The notes beneath the pieces are model-generated. The model did no database searches. It worked only from the letters and a program-made list of their open reading frames with translations, and was not told where the DNA came from. A DNA stretch of 64,000 bases from JAJKIV01 sp036274195 (GTDB lineage Bacteria > Gemmatimonadota > Gemmatimonadetes > Gemmatimonadales > Gemmatimonadaceae): the NCBI GenBank assembly GCA_036274195.1, contig DASUGD010000271.1, forward strand, positions 23,220 to 87,219, written 5' to 3'. The translations under genes and the position numbers were made by a program. Below are positions 19,568-27,676 of the stretch, in pieces; the first letter of the stretch is position 1; each line of letters begins with the position of its first letter.

Positions 19568-20164
19568 ATGACCACCGCTCAATCACCAGCTGCGCTCCCG
19601 AGCCGCGTCGCTCCGGCGGAACAGTCGTTCCTGGCGCGCCTGAATGGCCCATGGCACGAACGTGGTCTGCAGGTATTCATGGGAATCGTGCTCGCGCACT
19701 GGGCCGAGCACCTGGCGCAGGCCTACCAGGTGTACGTGCTGCACTGGCCGTTGCCGAGGGCGCGTGGCGTGCTCGGACTCTGGTTCCCCTGGCTCGTGAC
19801 GTCCGAGGCCATGCACTACGGCTACGCCCTCATCATGCTCGTGGGGCTGTGGATCCTTCGTCGAGGATTCGTCGGAAGCTCCTACACGTGGTGGATGGTC
19901 GCCTTCTGGATCCAGTTCTGGCACCACATCGAGCATGCCCTGCTGCAAGGGCAAGTGATCGTCGGCCAGAACCTGTTCGGCTCGCCGGTGCCAATGAGTC
20001 TCGCACAGCTCGTGATTCCACGGCTGGAGCTGCATCTGATCTACAACACGATCGTGTTCATCCCGATGATGATCGCCATGTACCGGCACCTCATTCCGTC
20101 GGACGCCGAGCGGGTTCGCATGCGCTGCACGTGTGCGGGACAACCGCACCTCGCTGTCGCGTGA
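19568..20164 (+). CDS. Histidine-rich multi-helix membrane protein, unknown function
   Basis: A 198-residue protein with four to five membrane helices. Histidines cluster in or at the helices: LAHWAEHLAQAY (about 37-48), EAMHYGY (about 80) and FWHHIEHALLQGQ (about 120-132), with more near LELHLIYN. Such HxxxH and HHxxH pairs inside a membrane can bind metal, for example a di-iron, copper or haem site, but I do not recognise the family. I start at MTTAQS (19568), with AGGAG eleven nt upstream; an in-frame start 29 codons earlier is less likely. The next gene overlaps its end, so the two are probably coupled. Function is open. Confidence 0.55.
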   Translation: MTTAQSPAALPSRVAPAEQSFLARLNGPWHERGLQVFMGIVLAHWAEHLAQAYQVYVLHWPLPRARGVLGLWFPWLVTSEAMHYGYALIMLVGLWILRRGFVGSSYTWWMVAFWIQFWHHIEHALLQGQVIVGQNLFGSPVPMSLAQLVIPRLELHLIYNTIVFIPMMIAMYRHLIPSDAERVRMRCTCAGQPHLAVA

Positions 20165-20714
20165 CGTGATTCGCGCGCTCCTGATCTTCGGCGTGGCGAT
20201 CGCGGCGCTCGCGGTACACCTGAGTGGTGTCGGCGCACACTCGCATGACATGATGGCGCATCGCGGAGCGCCGTCGCGGATCGTCGGGGATCAAAGGGTC
20301 GGGCCGTATGTCGCCTCGGTGTGGACCGACCCGGAAGTCGGCAGCGGCCCGCTGTACGTCGCCGTGGAAGCCGCAGACGGTCGGACATTTACGCCGCCAA
20401 TCGCGGTACGGGTCGGCCTCGCACCCGTCTCCGGGCGCCTCCCCGAGGTCGTGCACGACGCGCATCCGATGCCGGTGCGGCGCGGCGCGCGCTTCATGAC
20501 GAACGTCGTGTTCGATCGTGCAGAGCCATGGAACCTTCGGGTCGTCATCGACGGCTCGGCGGGCGGGGGTCAGCTCGCGTCACGGGTGGAGGCGGTGCCT
20601 AACGTAGCGGCCGGACCGTTCGTGCTCGTGCTGTCGGTGCTGCCGTTCCTGACGGTTGGCGGGGTCTGGTGGCGGGCGGCAGCCGTTCGACGGCGAGCGA
20701 AGGCCCGACCTTGA
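20133..20714 (+). CDS. Membrane-anchored periplasmic protein, YtkA/CopC-like fold suspected
   Basis: Up to 193 residues: an N-terminal membrane helix (VIRALLIFGVAIAALAVHL), a His/Met-rich linker HSHDMMAHR, a beta-rich domain of about 110 residues (VGPYVASVWTDPEVGSGPLY, then FTPPIAVRVGLAPV) and a C-terminal membrane helix. The beta domain recalls YtkA-like or CopC-like periplasmic metal proteins, but similarity is weak by eye. Two starts are possible: GTG 20133, which overlaps the previous gene by 32 bp, or GTG 20166, just after its stop. Neither has a clear ribosome site. Pairing with the histidine-rich membrane protein suggests one metal- or redox-related unit. Confidence 0.5.
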   Translation: MRDNRTSLSRDVIRALLIFGVAIAALAVHLSGVGAHSHDMMAHRGAPSRIVGDQRVGPYVASVWTDPEVGSGPLYVAVEAADGRTFTPPIAVRVGLAPVSGRLPEVVHDAHPMPVRRGARFMTNVVFDRAEPWNLRVVIDGSAGGGQLASRVEAVPNVAAGPFVLVLSVLPFLTVGGVWWRAAAVRRRAKARP

Positions 20715-20751
20715 TCATCATTGATCATCACAACGACGTGAAAGGCTCGGC

Positions 20752-20930
20752 CATCCGGCGGCGGCATGGCCAGTCCGCGATGCCTGCCCGACGCGCCGTT
20801 AGGCGTTCAATCGCCACAGCATCCGGCGGCGGCATGGCCAGTCCCACGTGCGTCAGTCGTCAGTGTGAGTGATCAGGCATGACGAAAAACCGAGGTCCGA
20901 CCCCACTTGGGACTGACCATGCCTGTCCGC
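20752..20930. repeat. Intergenic repeat with two copies of a 23-bp GGCGGCGGCATGGCC unit
   Basis: The 23-bp unit starting CATCCGGCGGCGG occurs at 20752-20774 and again at 20820-20842, followed by CCCACGTGCGTCAGTC and, near 20900-20924, a degenerate inverted end (CACTTGGGACTGACCATGCC). The same unit bounds the repeat at 59286-59492 as a perfect inverted pair. A perfect tandem of TTGATCATCA (20711-20730) lies on the edge, partly over the upstream stop codon. No gene is visible in 20715-20973. Confidence 0.65.
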
Positions 20931-20973
20931 GGTGCTTGCCCCATGCCGATCAGGGCTCGCTGTTGGTCACCCG

Positions 20974-23166
20974 TCACCCCCTTCGGATCTGGATGTTGCC
21001 GCCGCTGAGTGGCGTGGTGACTGCCGCATCCCGCGTTGTACCGGGCTGCGAGTCGTAGCGGAGCGCTCCGCTCGCGTCCCAGAGCTCGACGCGAATGGCG
21101 TCGGCGACACCGTCGTGGTGCGCGTTTCCATCCACGGCCGTGATTCGGAAGCGCGCCGGTGCCCCGTTCAGCCTGCCGGTCCCCCAGAACTGCGCCTGGT
21201 TGCCAGAGACCACGAGCAGCTCGATGGCCGAGCCCTCGAAGTTCATCTCGCCACCGGGGACCCAGAGCCTGACGGACCCGTTAGGCACGGTCCCGCCGCC
21301 GGGGAAGCTCGCGGCGAACGTGAAGTGTGCCTTCCGATTCCCCTGGCCCGGTACGGAGTAGAACCCGCTGCCTTTCGTGCTTGCGGCCGGGTCGACGATG
21401 ATCACCGGGCTGAACAGCGCCTCGCCGCTTGTACCGCCGTCTTCATCGGACACTCTCGCGCTCACGGTGTACAAGCCGCCGCTCGTGTACGTGCACGCAC
21501 CGCGGTAGGTGCCGCGCCCGCCGGTGTAGGTGCCGTTCGCAGCGGAGGTCTCTTCCACGGGGATGTCGTGCGCGGTGAGCGCGACGCCGTTGCCGCACGC
21601 GACCGTCGCCGTGTAGGCGTCGTGCTTGCCCCCCATGTCGTTGAACTCGAACGAGATCGGTGCGCTCGCGCGGCCGCCGGCCAGGGCGATCGGTGCGGTG
21701 GGACCCGTTAGGCTGCCTGCGAGAATAGCCGGGGCGACGTTCGCGATGGTGACGGTCGTCGTCTTCGTGTCGCTGGCGCCTTTCGCGTCACGAACGGTCA
21801 GCGTCAGGGTGTACGTGCCGTTGTCGGCATAGCGGTGCGTGAAGCCACTCGCCGTCGGTCGAACGTCGGTCGCGCCATCTCCGTACGACACCGTGTACGT
21901 GAGGCCGACGTCGCTGTCGTCCTCGGCCGACACGTCGAAATCGACCGGGGTACCTTCCGTTCCGGTGTACGGGCCACCGGTGATTGCCACGGGATGGTCA
22001 TTGCCCGGGACGATGTGCAGCGTGGCGATGCTCCTGTCGCCGACGACCTGCTGATGGTTGTTGATGCCTTGCGCCGTCGTGAGCCCTGTGGTGGGGTAGA
22101 GGGATTCCACACCGTCCGTGGCAGACCACAGGAACGCCTCCACCGGGGCGTTTTCCGGGAATCTCCCGAAATCGCTCGAGCCTACGATTAGGCCGGCCTC
22201 GTTGATGCCGTACGCGGCGCTGTTGTGTGCGCCATCCCGTAGCCCTCCAAGATCGCGAATCGTCTGGCCTGGCGCCCACAGCACGGGGCGTCCGGAGTAG
22301 CCATAGTCCTCCGACAGGACCCTCGAGACCCAGCTCTTGCCAACTATCAGTCCCGCGTCGTTGATGGCGTACGCCACGGCGTAGCCACTCTCGAGCGCAC
22401 CCAGGTCCTTCATTCCCTGTCCGGGCGCCCAGAGGAACGCGCGCGAATAGTATTCCAGGTCGGACCCGGGGTCAGGGGGGATGATCCGGTCGGCCGAATA
22501 GCTTCGGCCCACCACCTGGCCGGCGTTGTTGATGTCGTAGGCGACGCTCGACGTCAGCTCACCGCCTAACGCGCCGAGGTCCTGCATGCCACTCGTTGGT
22601 GTCCACAGGAAGGCGTGCGTTTCCGGGTTGCGTGGAATCGCTGGTATCGGCAGCGTGCTCTCGCCGACGACCTCGCCGCGATCGTTGATGCCGCGTGCCA
22701 CGCTGCCCAGGCCATCAGCGAGGACTCCGAGATCCCGCATACCGGCGCCTGGTGTCCAGAGAAACGCGTGACGTGCGCCCGTTGCGGTCGTGCTGTACCC
22801 TACGACCTGTCCCTGTTCGTTGATCGCAAAGGCCGCGCTTTTCGTGCCCCCGAGCGTCCCCAGGTCCTGCACACCGACGCCCGGCGTGTAGAGCATCGCG
22901 CGCGGTGGTGGTTGGCCCGCGCCCTCGCCAGGATTCTGCGTTCCCGCCACCTGACCCGCGTCGTTGATGGCGAAGCCCACGAAGGGCAGGCTCGTCACGT
23001 TCGCGCCCACGATCGCGACGAGCGGGCCCGACGGCGTGGCCACCCGCGGACCCGTTGGAAGCGGGTCGTCGCCTCGACACGCTGTCGTTAGGCCGAGGGC
23101 GGCGAGCAGTACGACAAAGCGCCATGCGGGGCCCGCCCGGCCGCCGCGTTGGATGAAATACCTCAT
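20974..23166 (-). CDS. Secreted HAF-repeat lipoprotein with PKD domain
   Basis: A 730-residue exported protein. It starts with a lipoprotein-type signal (VVLLAALGLTTAC, Cys near 30), followed by about seven HAF-family repeats of roughly 50 residues with the pattern AFLWTPGAGMRDLGVL and GINDRGEVVG (residues 50-380), a PKD-type Ig-like domain (about 390-480, DNGTYTLTLTVRDAKGA), and a C-terminal region of about 240 residues with further beta repeats. HAF proteins probably form surface beta-propeller-like structures; function is unknown. The start has GGAGG five nt before the ATG. It faces the lipoprotein gene at 23428 across a 261-bp divergent control region. Confidence 0.8.
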   Translation of the reverse strand: MRYFIQRGGRAGPAWRFVVLLAALGLTTACRGDDPLPTGPRVATPSGPLVAIVGANVTSLPFVGFAINDAGQVAGTQNPGEGAGQPPPRAMLYTPGVGVQDLGTLGGTKSAAFAINEQGQVVGYSTTATGARHAFLWTPGAGMRDLGVLADGLGSVARGINDRGEVVGESTLPIPAIPRNPETHAFLWTPTSGMQDLGALGGELTSSVAYDINNAGQVVGRSYSADRIIPPDPGSDLEYYSRAFLWAPGQGMKDLGALESGYAVAYAINDAGLIVGKSWVSRVLSEDYGYSGRPVLWAPGQTIRDLGGLRDGAHNSAAYGINEAGLIVGSSDFGRFPENAPVEAFLWSATDGVESLYPTTGLTTAQGINNHQQVVGDRSIATLHIVPGNDHPVAITGGPYTGTEGTPVDFDVSAEDDSDVGLTYTVSYGDGATDVRPTASGFTHRYADNGTYTLTLTVRDAKGASDTKTTTVTIANVAPAILAGSLTGPTAPIALAGGRASAPISFEFNDMGGKHDAYTATVACGNGVALTAHDIPVEETSAANGTYTGGRGTYRGACTYTSGGLYTVSARVSDEDGGTSGEALFSPVIIVDPAASTKGSGFYSVPGQGNRKAHFTFAASFPGGGTVPNGSVRLWVPGGEMNFEGSAIELLVVSGNQAQFWGTGRLNGAPARFRITAVDGNAHHDGVADAIRVELWDASGALRYDSQPGTTRDAAVTTPLSGGNIQIRRG

Positions 23167-23361
23167 GTAAACCTCCGCCCGTGATCCCTCTCGTGGTGGG
23201 CCCGTGACCGGGCGCGCGATGAGGGGAATACGTCCGATGACAACAGCATGGCGACCGGCGCGAAGCCGGTCTGTCGGGTGCGAGTCGTCAGTTGCCTTGG
23301 ATCCCCTGACTCGCGGTGTCGGATCATCGGCGACGCGCGCTCGGTGTTGCCGGACAGACGT

Positions 23362-23374
23362 GACACCCGGTGTC
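23362..23374. promoter_or_regulatory. Perfect odd palindrome GACACC-C-GGTGTC
   Basis: A 13-bp perfect odd palindrome lies 53 bp upstream of the lipoprotein start at 23428, next to CGGACAGACG. The TGTC half-site resembles those at other stress promoters in the window. The 261-bp gap 23167-23427 holds this site and CTGTCGG at 23271, and no gene. Confidence 0.3.
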
Positions 23375-23427
23375 GCCTATGTTCCGGCTGGCATGCGGAC
23401 AGCGCGGACCATTTCGAGGGAGGTCGC

Positions 23428-24096
23428 ATGTCGCATCGGTCTGTCCTTACCCGGGCCGCGCGCAGTGCCCTGTGCGCGTGGTGCGTGAGTGGGGGAGCGT
23501 GTACGGCTGTCGTGTCGCTCGAGCCGACGATCGAGCCCGATTCGGCAGTGCGGGTCCCGGCGCTCGTAGGTGACTGGGTCACGGTCGATCGGGAAGACCC
23601 CATCGTCGCGCGTGTCGCGCCTGGGCGCGAGGCCGCGACGTACTCTATCCGGTTCGGCGACTCCGTCGCGTTAGGTACCGCCGTCGGCCGCCCGACTCTC
23701 TCCGCCCGGTTGGTGCGCCGGCCCGGGGGCTATCTCGGCGAGGCGGTCCCGGAGTCGTCCGACGGATTGCTGGATACCCTCTCGACTCGCTACGGCTCGA
23801 TGATTCGCCCGATGTACATGGTGGCCGCGGTGAAGTTCGTCGGCGACGACCTGCAGGTTGCCGGGCTCCTCGGCGGGGTGGTCCGCGTGGTCCTGGCGGC
23901 CGGGGTATGCCCGCTCCCCGGCACGGTCATCGACGAGCCGGGCGAGCTGGTTTTCACCGGCAGGTCCCGTCAGTTGCGGCGAACGACCGACTGTCTGCTC
24001 ACCACTCCGGGCGTGCTGGACGAATGGATCGTGTTTCGGCGACGGCAGATCGCGTATCGCTCGAGCGTACCTAACGCCTTGCGAGCTACCCGCTGA
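23428..24096 (+). CDS. Putative lipoprotein of unknown function
   Basis: A 222-residue protein with a short basic N terminus, a hydrophobic stretch (SALCAWCVSGGAC) and a lipobox-like AC about residue 25. The rest alternates predicted beta strands, with VGDWVTVDREDPIVARVAPG and AATYSIRFGD segments and two Cys (about 161 and 190). I do not recognise a family. The ATG at 23428 follows GGGAGG by four nt, a clear ribosome site. It is divergent from the HAF gene and upstream of a short secreted-protein gene. Confidence 0.5.
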   Translation: MSHRSVLTRAARSALCAWCVSGGACTAVVSLEPTIEPDSAVRVPALVGDWVTVDREDPIVARVAPGREAATYSIRFGDSVALGTAVGRPTLSARLVRRPGGYLGEAVPESSDGLLDTLSTRYGSMIRPMYMVAAVKFVGDDLQVAGLLGGVVRVVLAAGVCPLPGTVIDEPGELVFTGRSRQLRRTTDCLLTTPGVLDEWIVFRRRQIAYRSSVPNALRATR

Positions 24097-24256
24097 TCGG
24101 GGAAGCGGTGTGAAGTGTCGGGCGCGGCTCGCATCGGTGTGTCGGCGCGAACCGGACACAGAATCAGGCTTCCATGCGACACCTGTGACCGACGACCCGG
24201 TGCATTGTGGCTGCACAACGTCCATTCACAGGTGGGTTGTTGGCCTGGAGAGTATC

Positions 24257-24823
24257 ATGCGGTATCGACCTCTTCACACTATCGGCGCCATTGCGTGGTG
24301 CCTGGCGATTGCCGCCCCCAGCGCCAATGCGCAGCTCGCACCGCTCGTGGCGCTTCAGCCGGGCACTCGCGTCCGCGTGCAAGCGCCCGTGGTACTCGCG
24401 GGGTCGCTCGAGGCGACCGTCACCGCCCGTGCACGCGACACCGTCACCCTGACGACGTCGCGAGGGGTCGCCGTCCGCGTCCCACTCGCGGCGATCACGG
24501 CCGTGGACGTGAGCCGCGGGCGGAGCCACGGTGACGGCGCGGTCAAAGGCCTCGCGTGGGGGGCAGGCGCCGGCCTGGTGGTCGGTGTGGTCAGCGCCAT
24601 CGTGTACGACGCGCGATCCGATGAGTGCGGTGCGGAGCCGTGCAACAACGACCTGTCTCCGGGCGAGGTCGCCGCCGGCGGCTTGATCTCCGGCGCCGTG
24701 CTGGGTGCCGGGATCGGCGCGATCATGGGCGTGGAACACTGGGAGCGCCTAACGATCCCGACGTATGTCGCCGTGCGGCCAACCCGCACAGGCGTGGTGC
24801 TCACCCTGACAATGCCGTTCTGA
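24257..24823 (+). CDS. Exported protein with Gly-rich membrane segments, unknown function
   Basis: A 188-residue protein with a clear signal peptide (IGAIAWCLAIAAPSANAQ), a ~60-residue beta-rich domain resembling a small SH3-like or RNA-chaperone-like barrel (LEATVTARARDTVTLTTSRG), and two glycine-rich hydrophobic segments (GLAWGAGAGLVVGVV and LISGAVLGAGIGAIMG) flanking a Cys-containing loop ECGAEPC. Such proteins are frequent in Gemmatimonadota-like genomes, but no function is known to me. The ATG at 24257 has GGAG six nt upstream. It lies 16 bp upstream of the DUF302 gene. Confidence 0.55.
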   Translation: MRYRPLHTIGAIAWCLAIAAPSANAQLAPLVALQPGTRVRVQAPVVLAGSLEATVTARARDTVTLTTSRGVAVRVPLAAITAVDVSRGRSHGDGAVKGLAWGAGAGLVVGVVSAIVYDARSDECGAEPCNNDLSPGEVAAGGLISGAVLGAGIGAIMGVEHWERLTIPTYVAVRPTRTGVVLTLTMPF

Positions 24824-24839
24824 CCAGGAAACGACTCCG

Positions 24840-25286
24840 ATGATCGAACAACGCACGACCTACGGATTCGGGACCGAACTCGACGTCCCGTTCGAAACGG
24901 CCCTGCAGCAGACCCGTGACGCGCTCGCCGCCGAGGGGTTCGGCGTCCTCTGTGACATCGATGTGGCCGCGACACTCCGGCAAAAGCTCGGCGTCGCAAT
25001 GCCACCCTACGTCATCCTCGGTGCCTGCAATCCGCCGCTGGCCAACCAGGCGTTGCGGGCCGAGCCGGACATTGGGCTGCTGCTCCCGTGTAACGTCGTC
25101 GTCTACGCGACGGAGGCACCTAACGTGACCGTCGTCGCCGCCATGGATCCCGAGGCGGCGCTGGCGCTGACCGGCAACGACGCGATGCGACCGGTCGCCG
25201 CCCAGGTAGCGGCGAAGCTCCGCCGGGTTGTCGAGCATGTGGCGTTCGCCGCCAGCAACGTTGGCCGCGGAGCGTCTGGAGACTGA
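24840..25286 (+). CDS. DUF302 family protein
   Basis: A 148-residue cytoplasmic protein that covers the full DUF302 fold: VPFETALQQTRDALAAEGFGVL near the start, then DIDVAATLRQKLG, PYVILGACNPPLANQAL and LLLPCNVVVYA (about residues 80-92), with the conserved Cys pair. DUF302 proteins are often linked to oxidative or heavy-metal stress, but their activity is unknown. It lies in a plus-strand run with the SRPBCC and flavodoxin genes (20-25 bp gaps), probably one operon. Confidence 0.88.
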   Translation: MIEQRTTYGFGTELDVPFETALQQTRDALAAEGFGVLCDIDVAATLRQKLGVAMPPYVILGACNPPLANQALRAEPDIGLLLPCNVVVYATEAPNVTVVAAMDPEAALALTGNDAMRPVAAQVAAKLRRVVEHVAFAASNVGRGASGD

Positions 25287-25306
25287 CCATCGACTCGGAG
25301 GATGAG

Positions 25307-26041
25307 ATGCGTAAGACCACCGGTCGCACATGGCGTGGCGTCGGAGCAGGACTCGGTGCCGGGACGCTGTTGGGCCTTGGGTACGTTGCCACGCAATGGC
25401 TGCGCTACGGCCACGTGCGGAAACGCCGTGGTCCGCCGACACTCCTCGATCGTTTTCTCCCGGAGTGCGAGGTCGTCGAGCAGCACGAGACGCGCGTGGC
25501 CGCTCCCGCAGACGTCACTTACGTGGCAGCGCGCGAGATGAGCCTCGCGTCGTCGCCCGTTGTGCGCGCGATCTTCCGCGGACGCGAGCTGCTGATGCGC
25601 TCATCGGCAGCGGACACGAGCCCTGAGGAGCGGCCGCCACAGTCGCTCATCGACGAGGTGCTGTCGATCGGCTGGGGCGTGCTCGCTCAGGAGCCGGGAC
25701 GCGAGATCGTGCTCGGCGCAGTCACACAGCCGTGGAAGAGTGACGTGAAATTCCGCGCGTTGCCGCCTGACGAGTTTGCGGCGTTCAACGCGCCCGGGTT
25801 CGCGAAGATCGCGTGGACCATCCGCGCGGAGCCGACCGGCCCGGAAACGTCACGGTTCTACACCGAGACGCGCGTAGCGACGACCGACGCGGAGGCCCGG
25901 AAGCGCTTCCGGCGTTACTGGACCATGGTGTCACCCGGGGTACGGCTCATTCGGCGCGAGAGCCTGCGCCTCGTCAGGGCCGATGCGGAGCGACGCCATC
26001 GGGCCCAGGCGACGAACGAAGCTCCCATCGCCGTTTCGTGA
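25307..26041 (+). CDS. SRPBCC-like protein with N-terminal membrane anchor
   Basis: A 244-residue protein with one hydrophobic segment near the start (GVGAGLGAGTLLGLGYVATQ) and then a domain of about 170 residues with the pattern of a START/SRPBCC-type ligand-binding fold: HETRVAAPADVTYVAAREM, then FNAPGFAKIAWTIRAEPTGP and TRVATTDAEARKRFRRYW. The match to a specific family is by pattern only. Ribosome site GGAGG lies six nt before the ATG. It sits between the DUF302 and flavodoxin genes; function is unknown. Confidence 0.6.
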   Translation: MRKTTGRTWRGVGAGLGAGTLLGLGYVATQWLRYGHVRKRRGPPTLLDRFLPECEVVEQHETRVAAPADVTYVAAREMSLASSPVVRAIFRGRELLMRSSAADTSPEERPPQSLIDEVLSIGWGVLAQEPGREIVLGAVTQPWKSDVKFRALPPDEFAAFNAPGFAKIAWTIRAEPTGPETSRFYTETRVATTDAEARKRFRRYWTMVSPGVRLIRRESLRLVRADAERRHRAQATNEAPIAVS

Positions 26042-26065
26042 TCTCGAATCCTGCTGGGAGGATTT

Positions 26066-26656
26066 ATGTCTTCACGTCGTATCCTCATCGCCTACGCAAC
26101 GAGCTACGGACAGACCGCGAAGATCGCGGCACGCATGGCCGACCTGCTGATGGCCTCGGGCGAGGCCGTCACACTCGTCAACGCCGGGAACCATCCGCGT
26201 GACTTCCGCGCGGGGGAATTCGACGGCGTCATCATTGGTGGATCGGTCATTGGCGGACGGCATCAGCGCGCCCTCGGGCACTTCGTGCGGGCGCATCGCG
26301 CGGCGCTGAACACGGTCCCGGCGGCCTTCTTCTCGGTCAGCGGTTCCGCGGCGAGCCCGCTGGAAGGCGAACGGGCCAAGGCACGACAGATTCTCGACCA
26401 GTTCCTCGACGCGGCCGGCTGGCAGCCGCTGCTCACCGAGACCATCGGCGGCGCGATGGCCTACACGAAGTACAACCCGTTCCTGCGCTGGTTCGTGAAG
26501 CGGGCGTCGAAGGTCGCAGGCGGCCCGACGGACACCTCGCGCGATCACGAGATGACCGACTGGTCGCAGGTGGAGCGGTTCGTCAAGCGGTTCGTCCAGA
26601 CCATCCCAATGCCCGGCGAGACGCCGGTGCCAGCTCCGGAAGTCGCCGTCAGGTGA
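26066..26656 (+). CDS. Flavodoxin-domain protein, HemG-like
   Basis: A 196-residue flavoprotein with the FMN phosphate loop YATSYGQTAKIA (about residues 10-21), the VIIGGSVIGGRH and SVSGSAAS loops, and a C-terminal TSRDHEMTDW block. The pattern matches the menaquinone-dependent protoporphyrinogen IX dehydrogenase (HemG) family, which oxidises protoporphyrinogen in haem synthesis. Many paralogues are general flavodoxins, so the precise role is uncertain. GGGAGG lies four nt before the ATG. It ends the DUF302-SRPBCC-flavodoxin run and converges on hsp20 across a 221-bp gap in which I see no gene. Confidence 0.75.
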   Translation: MSSRRILIAYATSYGQTAKIAARMADLLMASGEAVTLVNAGNHPRDFRAGEFDGVIIGGSVIGGRHQRALGHFVRAHRAALNTVPAAFFSVSGSAASPLEGERAKARQILDQFLDAAGWQPLLTETIGGAMAYTKYNPFLRWFVKRASKVAGGPTDTSRDHEMTDWSQVERFVKRFVQTIPMPGETPVPAPEVAVR

Positions 26657-26877
26657 GGGTCAGCGTCAGGACGAGCCGACCCTCGACTCGCCTGACGTCC
26701 CCGAATCATCCCACTGAGGATCTTCCGATCGCCTCGATCCCTCCGGCCGACGCCGCGAGCATTACCAGCTCGTGGCGCGCCGCGCCATAGGGTGGATGCC
26801 GTTAGGCACTTCCCTGATCGGCTCGGTCATGTCACACCGTCCCTGCCCTTGGTGGGCGCGCCAGGAGGGACCGCTGC

Positions 26878-27378
26878 CTACTTCGTCACGATCGGAATCG
26901 CCTGCCGTTTCGGTTTCACCTCTTCGGTCTTCGGCAGCCGCACGGTCAGCACGCCGTCCTTGAACTCGGCGGCGATCTTCTTGTCATCGATCCCGCCGGG
27001 GAACGGCAGCGTCCGCTGGAACGTTCCGAAACGACGCTCCCACATGTAGTAGGTGCGGTCGTCTTCCTTCTCGGTCTTCTCGTTCACCTTCTCGCCGCGG
27101 ATCGTCAGCATCCCGTCGGTGAAGTCCACCGAGACATCCTCCGGCTTCATGCCCGGAAGCTCCGCGGTGACCGTGAACTCGTCTTTCGTCTCGGCCATGT
27201 TGACCGCGGGCGCCCAGCCTTGCGCCTTCAGTGGGAATTCCTTCCCGAAGACTTCGTCGAACAGGTGCTGTGTGGTCGCGTTCAGGTCATCGAAGTCGCT
27301 GAACGGAGCGAGGAGGGGTGACGGCAGGAACCCTGGCGTGAAGGGGAACTGCCGTCGGGTGAGTTTCATGCGTGCCAT
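26878..27378 (-). CDS. Small heat-shock protein Hsp20
   Basis: A 166-residue alpha-crystallin chaperone. The N-terminal arm is Phe-rich (FPFTPGFLPSPLLAPF); the crystallin domain runs about 55-150 with NMAETKDEFTVTAELPGM, MLTIRGEKVNEKTEKE and FKDGVLTVRLPK; the tail has the IPI motif (QAIPIVTK), which is needed for oligomer assembly. It holds unfolding proteins without ATP. The ATG at 27376-27378 has GGAGG four nt upstream. It is divergent from the P-type ATPase gene, with candidate operators in between. The mycobacterial homologue HspX is a hallmark of the DosR response. Confidence 0.95.
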   Translation of the reverse strand: MARMKLTRRQFPFTPGFLPSPLLAPFSDFDDLNATTQHLFDEVFGKEFPLKAQGWAPAVNMAETKDEFTVTAELPGMKPEDVSVDFTDGMLTIRGEKVNEKTEKEDDRTYYMWERRFGTFQRTLPFPGGIDDKKIAAEFKDGVLTVRLPKTEEVKPKRQAIPIVTK

Positions 27379-27453
27379 ATCGCCTCCTTGTGGATCTGGA
27401 TCGTGCACCAAGCTGCACGGCGACCCCAACATGCGATCCGAGCGACACGTGGT

Positions 27454-27585
27454 CTGTCGGAACAACCCCGTAAAGGACGTCGGCGAGTAACTGACGGGAA
27501 ATTCCCCGGCGGTGTCAGTGCGAGTGCGCCTGCGTGGTCGCTGTCAGTTGGCAGCGCTCGGCGCCTGTCGGACACAACCCGACAG
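27454..27585. promoter_or_regulatory. Shared hsp20/P-type-ATPase control region with dyads
   Basis: Within the 298-bp divergent gap are three notable sites. CTGTCGG followed by AACAACCC lies at 27454-27468. A perfect odd palindrome GGGAA-A-TTCCC lies at 27496-27506, inside a wider CTGAC...GTCAG dyad. At 27565-27585 is a perfect inverted repeat, CTGTCGG, seven spacer bases, CCGACAG. The first and third share CTGTCGGA plus ACAACCC. They would suit a dimeric regulator acting on both genes; the protein is unidentified. Confidence 0.45.
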
Positions 27586-27597
27586 TCGAAGGAGTTT

Positions 27598-27630
27598 ATG
27601 TCGGGATGCTCATGCTCGCGATGTGGGTGA
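27598..27630 (+). CDS. Possible Cys-rich leader peptide (MSGCSCSRCG)
   Basis: A ten-codon frame with a near-perfect ribosome site (AAGGAG, four nt before ATG) encodes MSGCSCSRCG and stops 46 bp before the P-type ATPase start. The ATPase ATG itself has no good ribosome site. Three Cys in six residues could bind metal or sense redox state, and translation of the leader may control the downstream gene. The frame differs from the ATPase frame. It is too short for statistical support, so this stays a proposal. Confidence 0.35.
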   Translation: MSGCSCSRCG

Positions 27631-27676
27631 TCACCGACAGACGTTTCGCCCAGGCCGGACCTAACGTGCTCCGGAT

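Noticed and set aside
20711..20730. TTGATCATCA tandem as an FNR/ANR-type box
   Set aside because: The spacing and half-sites do not give TTGAT-N4-ATCAA, it overlaps a stop codon, and part of it recurs at the edge of the repeat at 59281.
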